From NCBI GenBank assembly GCA_015265235.1, contig JABZYJ010000016.1:1-21160 (forward strand): 21,160 nt of DNA, in the 5' to 3' direction. The stretch is from Selenomonas sp. (GTDB lineage: Bacteria > Bacillota > Negativicutes > Selenomonadales > Selenomonadaceae). Each line of letters opens with the position of its first letter. Within the stretch, counting starts at the first letter, position 1. The position numbers and the translations under genes were made by a program. Below, piece by piece: positions 19,928-21,160 of the stretch. The notes beneath the pieces were generated by a model that saw only the letters and a program-made list of their open reading frames with translations, had not been told where the DNA came from and searched no databases.

Positions 19928-21160
19928 ATGGATGCAAATGAACTGACCTCCGTGTTTCGGATCGGCGAAACTATCGCCGTGGAGTTCAAACGCTGCGGCA
20001 ACGGCATTGAGAGCGATGTCTATGAAACGGTCTGCTCCTTTCTAAACCGCTATGGCGGCGATATTTTCCTCGGCGTTCTGGACGATGGTACAGTGGCGGG
20101 CGTTGCGGAAAAAGCTGCCCCAGATATGGTGCGGAATTTCATCAGCCAAATCAGCAATCCGGACATCCTCTCTCCGACGGTATGCCTCACGCCGAAGATC
20201 ATCATGCATGAGGGAAAGACCCTCATCCACATCCATATTCTGCCCAGCGCCGAGGTACACAGCTACAAGCGCGTGATCTACGACCGCATACAGGATGCCG
20301 ATGTCAAGGTAACAGCGACGGCACAAATCGCGCAGATGTATATACGAAAACAGGAAATCTTTACCGAGCGCAAAATCTATCCCTATGTCAGTATCGAGGA
20401 TCTGCGCCTTGACCTCCTACCGAAACTACGGACGATGGCGGTCAACAGCGGCGGCGGTCAGCATCCGTGGACGGCGATGACCGACGAGGAACTTCTAAAG
20501 AGCGCTCGTCTCTATGGAAAGGATCGTGTGACCGGCGCGGAGGGCTACAATCTCGCCGCTGTTATGCTGCTCGGACGGGATGACGTGATACCGGACGTGG
20601 TGCCTGCATATCTCACGGACGCATTGCTGCGCCGCATTGACACGAAACGCTACGATGACCGCGAGATCATCCGCACCAACCTGATCGAGAGCTACGAGTG
20701 CCTCATGGCATTTGCTCAGAAATATCTGCCCGATAAATTCTATCTCGAAGATGACCAGAGGAAAAGCCTGCGCACCATCATCACCCGGGAGATTATCGCA
20801 AATACGCTCATTCATCGCGAGTATACGAGCAGCTATCAGGCAAAATTCGTCATTGAACGCAGCCGTATGTATGTCGAAAATGCAAACCGTTGTGCGCAGC
20901 TCGGTGTCCTCACCCCCATGAATTTGGAGCCAAATCCAAAGAATCCCATCATCGCAGCGTTTTTCCGCAACATCGGCTATGCCGATCAACTCGGTTCGGG
21001 TGTGCGCAATCTCTATCACTACTCAAAGTTCTACAGCGGGGAGGCGCCGGAGCTGAGAGAGGATGACATCTTTCGGATTACGGTTCCCTTGGATGTGGCA
21101 CTGGTCGATGCTATGGAAAATCCCACCCAAGGTCGGGAAAATCCCACCCAAGATCAGGAA
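19928..21160 (+). CDS. AlbA_2/GHKL ATPase-like protein (COG2865 type), 3' end outside window
   Basis: 411 codons are visible, with no stop. The N-terminal AlbA_2 (Schlafen-type nucleic-acid binding) domain shows ETIAVEFKR, then FLNRYGGDIFLGVLDDGTVAGV. A central helical part leads to a GHKL ATPase-like region with REIIANTLIHREYTS and LGSGVRNLYHYSKFYSG. Known relatives are treated as predicted transcriptional regulators or stress/defence ATPases; substrate and role are unknown. AAAGGAG lies 11 bases before the ATG at 19928. Codon use (CTA, GGT, TTG, AAT) is less C/G-ending than in neighbours, hinting at acquisition. The frame enters a 21-base tandem repeat at 21116 and runs off the window. Confidence 0.85.
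   Translation, partial: MDANELTSVFRIGETIAVEFKRCGNGIESDVYETVCSFLNRYGGDIFLGVLDDGTVAGVAEKAAPDMVRNFISQISNPDILSPTVCLTPKIIMHEGKTLIHIHILPSAEVHSYKRVIYDRIQDADVKVTATAQIAQMYIRKQEIFTERKIYPYVSIEDLRLDLLPKLRTMAVNSGGGQHPWTAMTDEELLKSARLYGKDRVTGAEGYNLAAVMLLGRDDVIPDVVPAYLTDALLRRIDTKRYDDREIIRTNLIESYECLMAFAQKYLPDKFYLEDDQRKSLRTIITREIIANTLIHREYTSSYQAKFVIERSRMYVENANRCAQLGVLTPMNLEPNPKNPIIAAFFRNIGYADQLGSGVRNLYHYSKFYSGEAPELREDDIFRITVPLDVALVDAMENPTQGRENPTQDQE
21116..21160 (+). repeat. In-frame 21-base tandem repeat (truncated by the window edge)
   Basis: Two full units encode ENPTQGR and ENPTQDQ, and a third starts with E at the edge. The units differ at only a few of 21 bases. Copy number cannot be seen. Confidence 0.75.

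Noticed and set aside
1..21160. CRISPR array or prophage
   Set aside because: No regularly spaced direct repeats, integrase, capsid or terminase genes were found.

Overview
The window looks like chromosomal DNA of a high-GC, diderm member of the Negativicutes (Selenomonas/Centipeda-like). This is inferred from protein families and style, not from a marker gene: Firmicute-type ribosome binding sites (AAAGGAGG) and promoters (often extended -10 TGCTATAAT), a DUF1659/DUF2922 pair, a ComEB-type dCMP deaminase and a holin-like type I toxin, combined with strongly C/G-ending codons. No rRNA, phage structural genes, IS transposase or CRISPR array were seen.

Layout. 1-449 is the tail of a phosphohexomutase. 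651-4411 holds two tandem paralogous membrane diguanylate cyclases, each with its own extended -10 promoter and terminator. 4582-6650 is a small operon of two DUF805 membrane proteins (the second carries the domain twice) and a zinc-ribbon protein. 6655-7410, on the minus strand, holds tRNA-Arg(CCU) and the DUF1659/DUF2922 pair. 7510-9426 holds an unrecognised protein with faint ComK resemblance, a MITE inserted exactly in its stop codon, an Rrf2 regulator with a probable autoregulatory operator, and a YdjM-like membrane hydrolase. 9437-12413 holds a divergent pair: iron-dependent alcohol dehydrogenase (minus) and an SLC13/DASS dicarboxylate transporter (plus). 12508-14339 is a 5'-truncated feoB with its small Cys-rich partner. 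14425-15900 holds comEB, a candidate type I toxin-antitoxin locus and an MgtC-family protein. 15955-16098 is a dense DnaA-box cluster. 16156-19714 holds a CYTH protein, an LCP cell-wall ligase and malic enzyme. 19868 to the end is an AlbA_2/GHKL ATPase-like gene that runs off the window with an in-frame heptad repeat.

How the genes may work together. The DASS transporter, malic enzyme and alcohol dehydrogenase fit C4-dicarboxylate uptake and fermentation, though they are not one operon. The two cyclases suggest duplicated sensing feeding c-di-GMP. The feo remnant lacks the GTPase front, so a working iron transporter would have to be encoded elsewhere.

The items most worth attention are the 22-codon toxin with its antisense RNA (14919-15207), the nine-site DnaA-box cluster without dnaA nearby, and the TA-flanked MITE family whose copies sit at gene ends.
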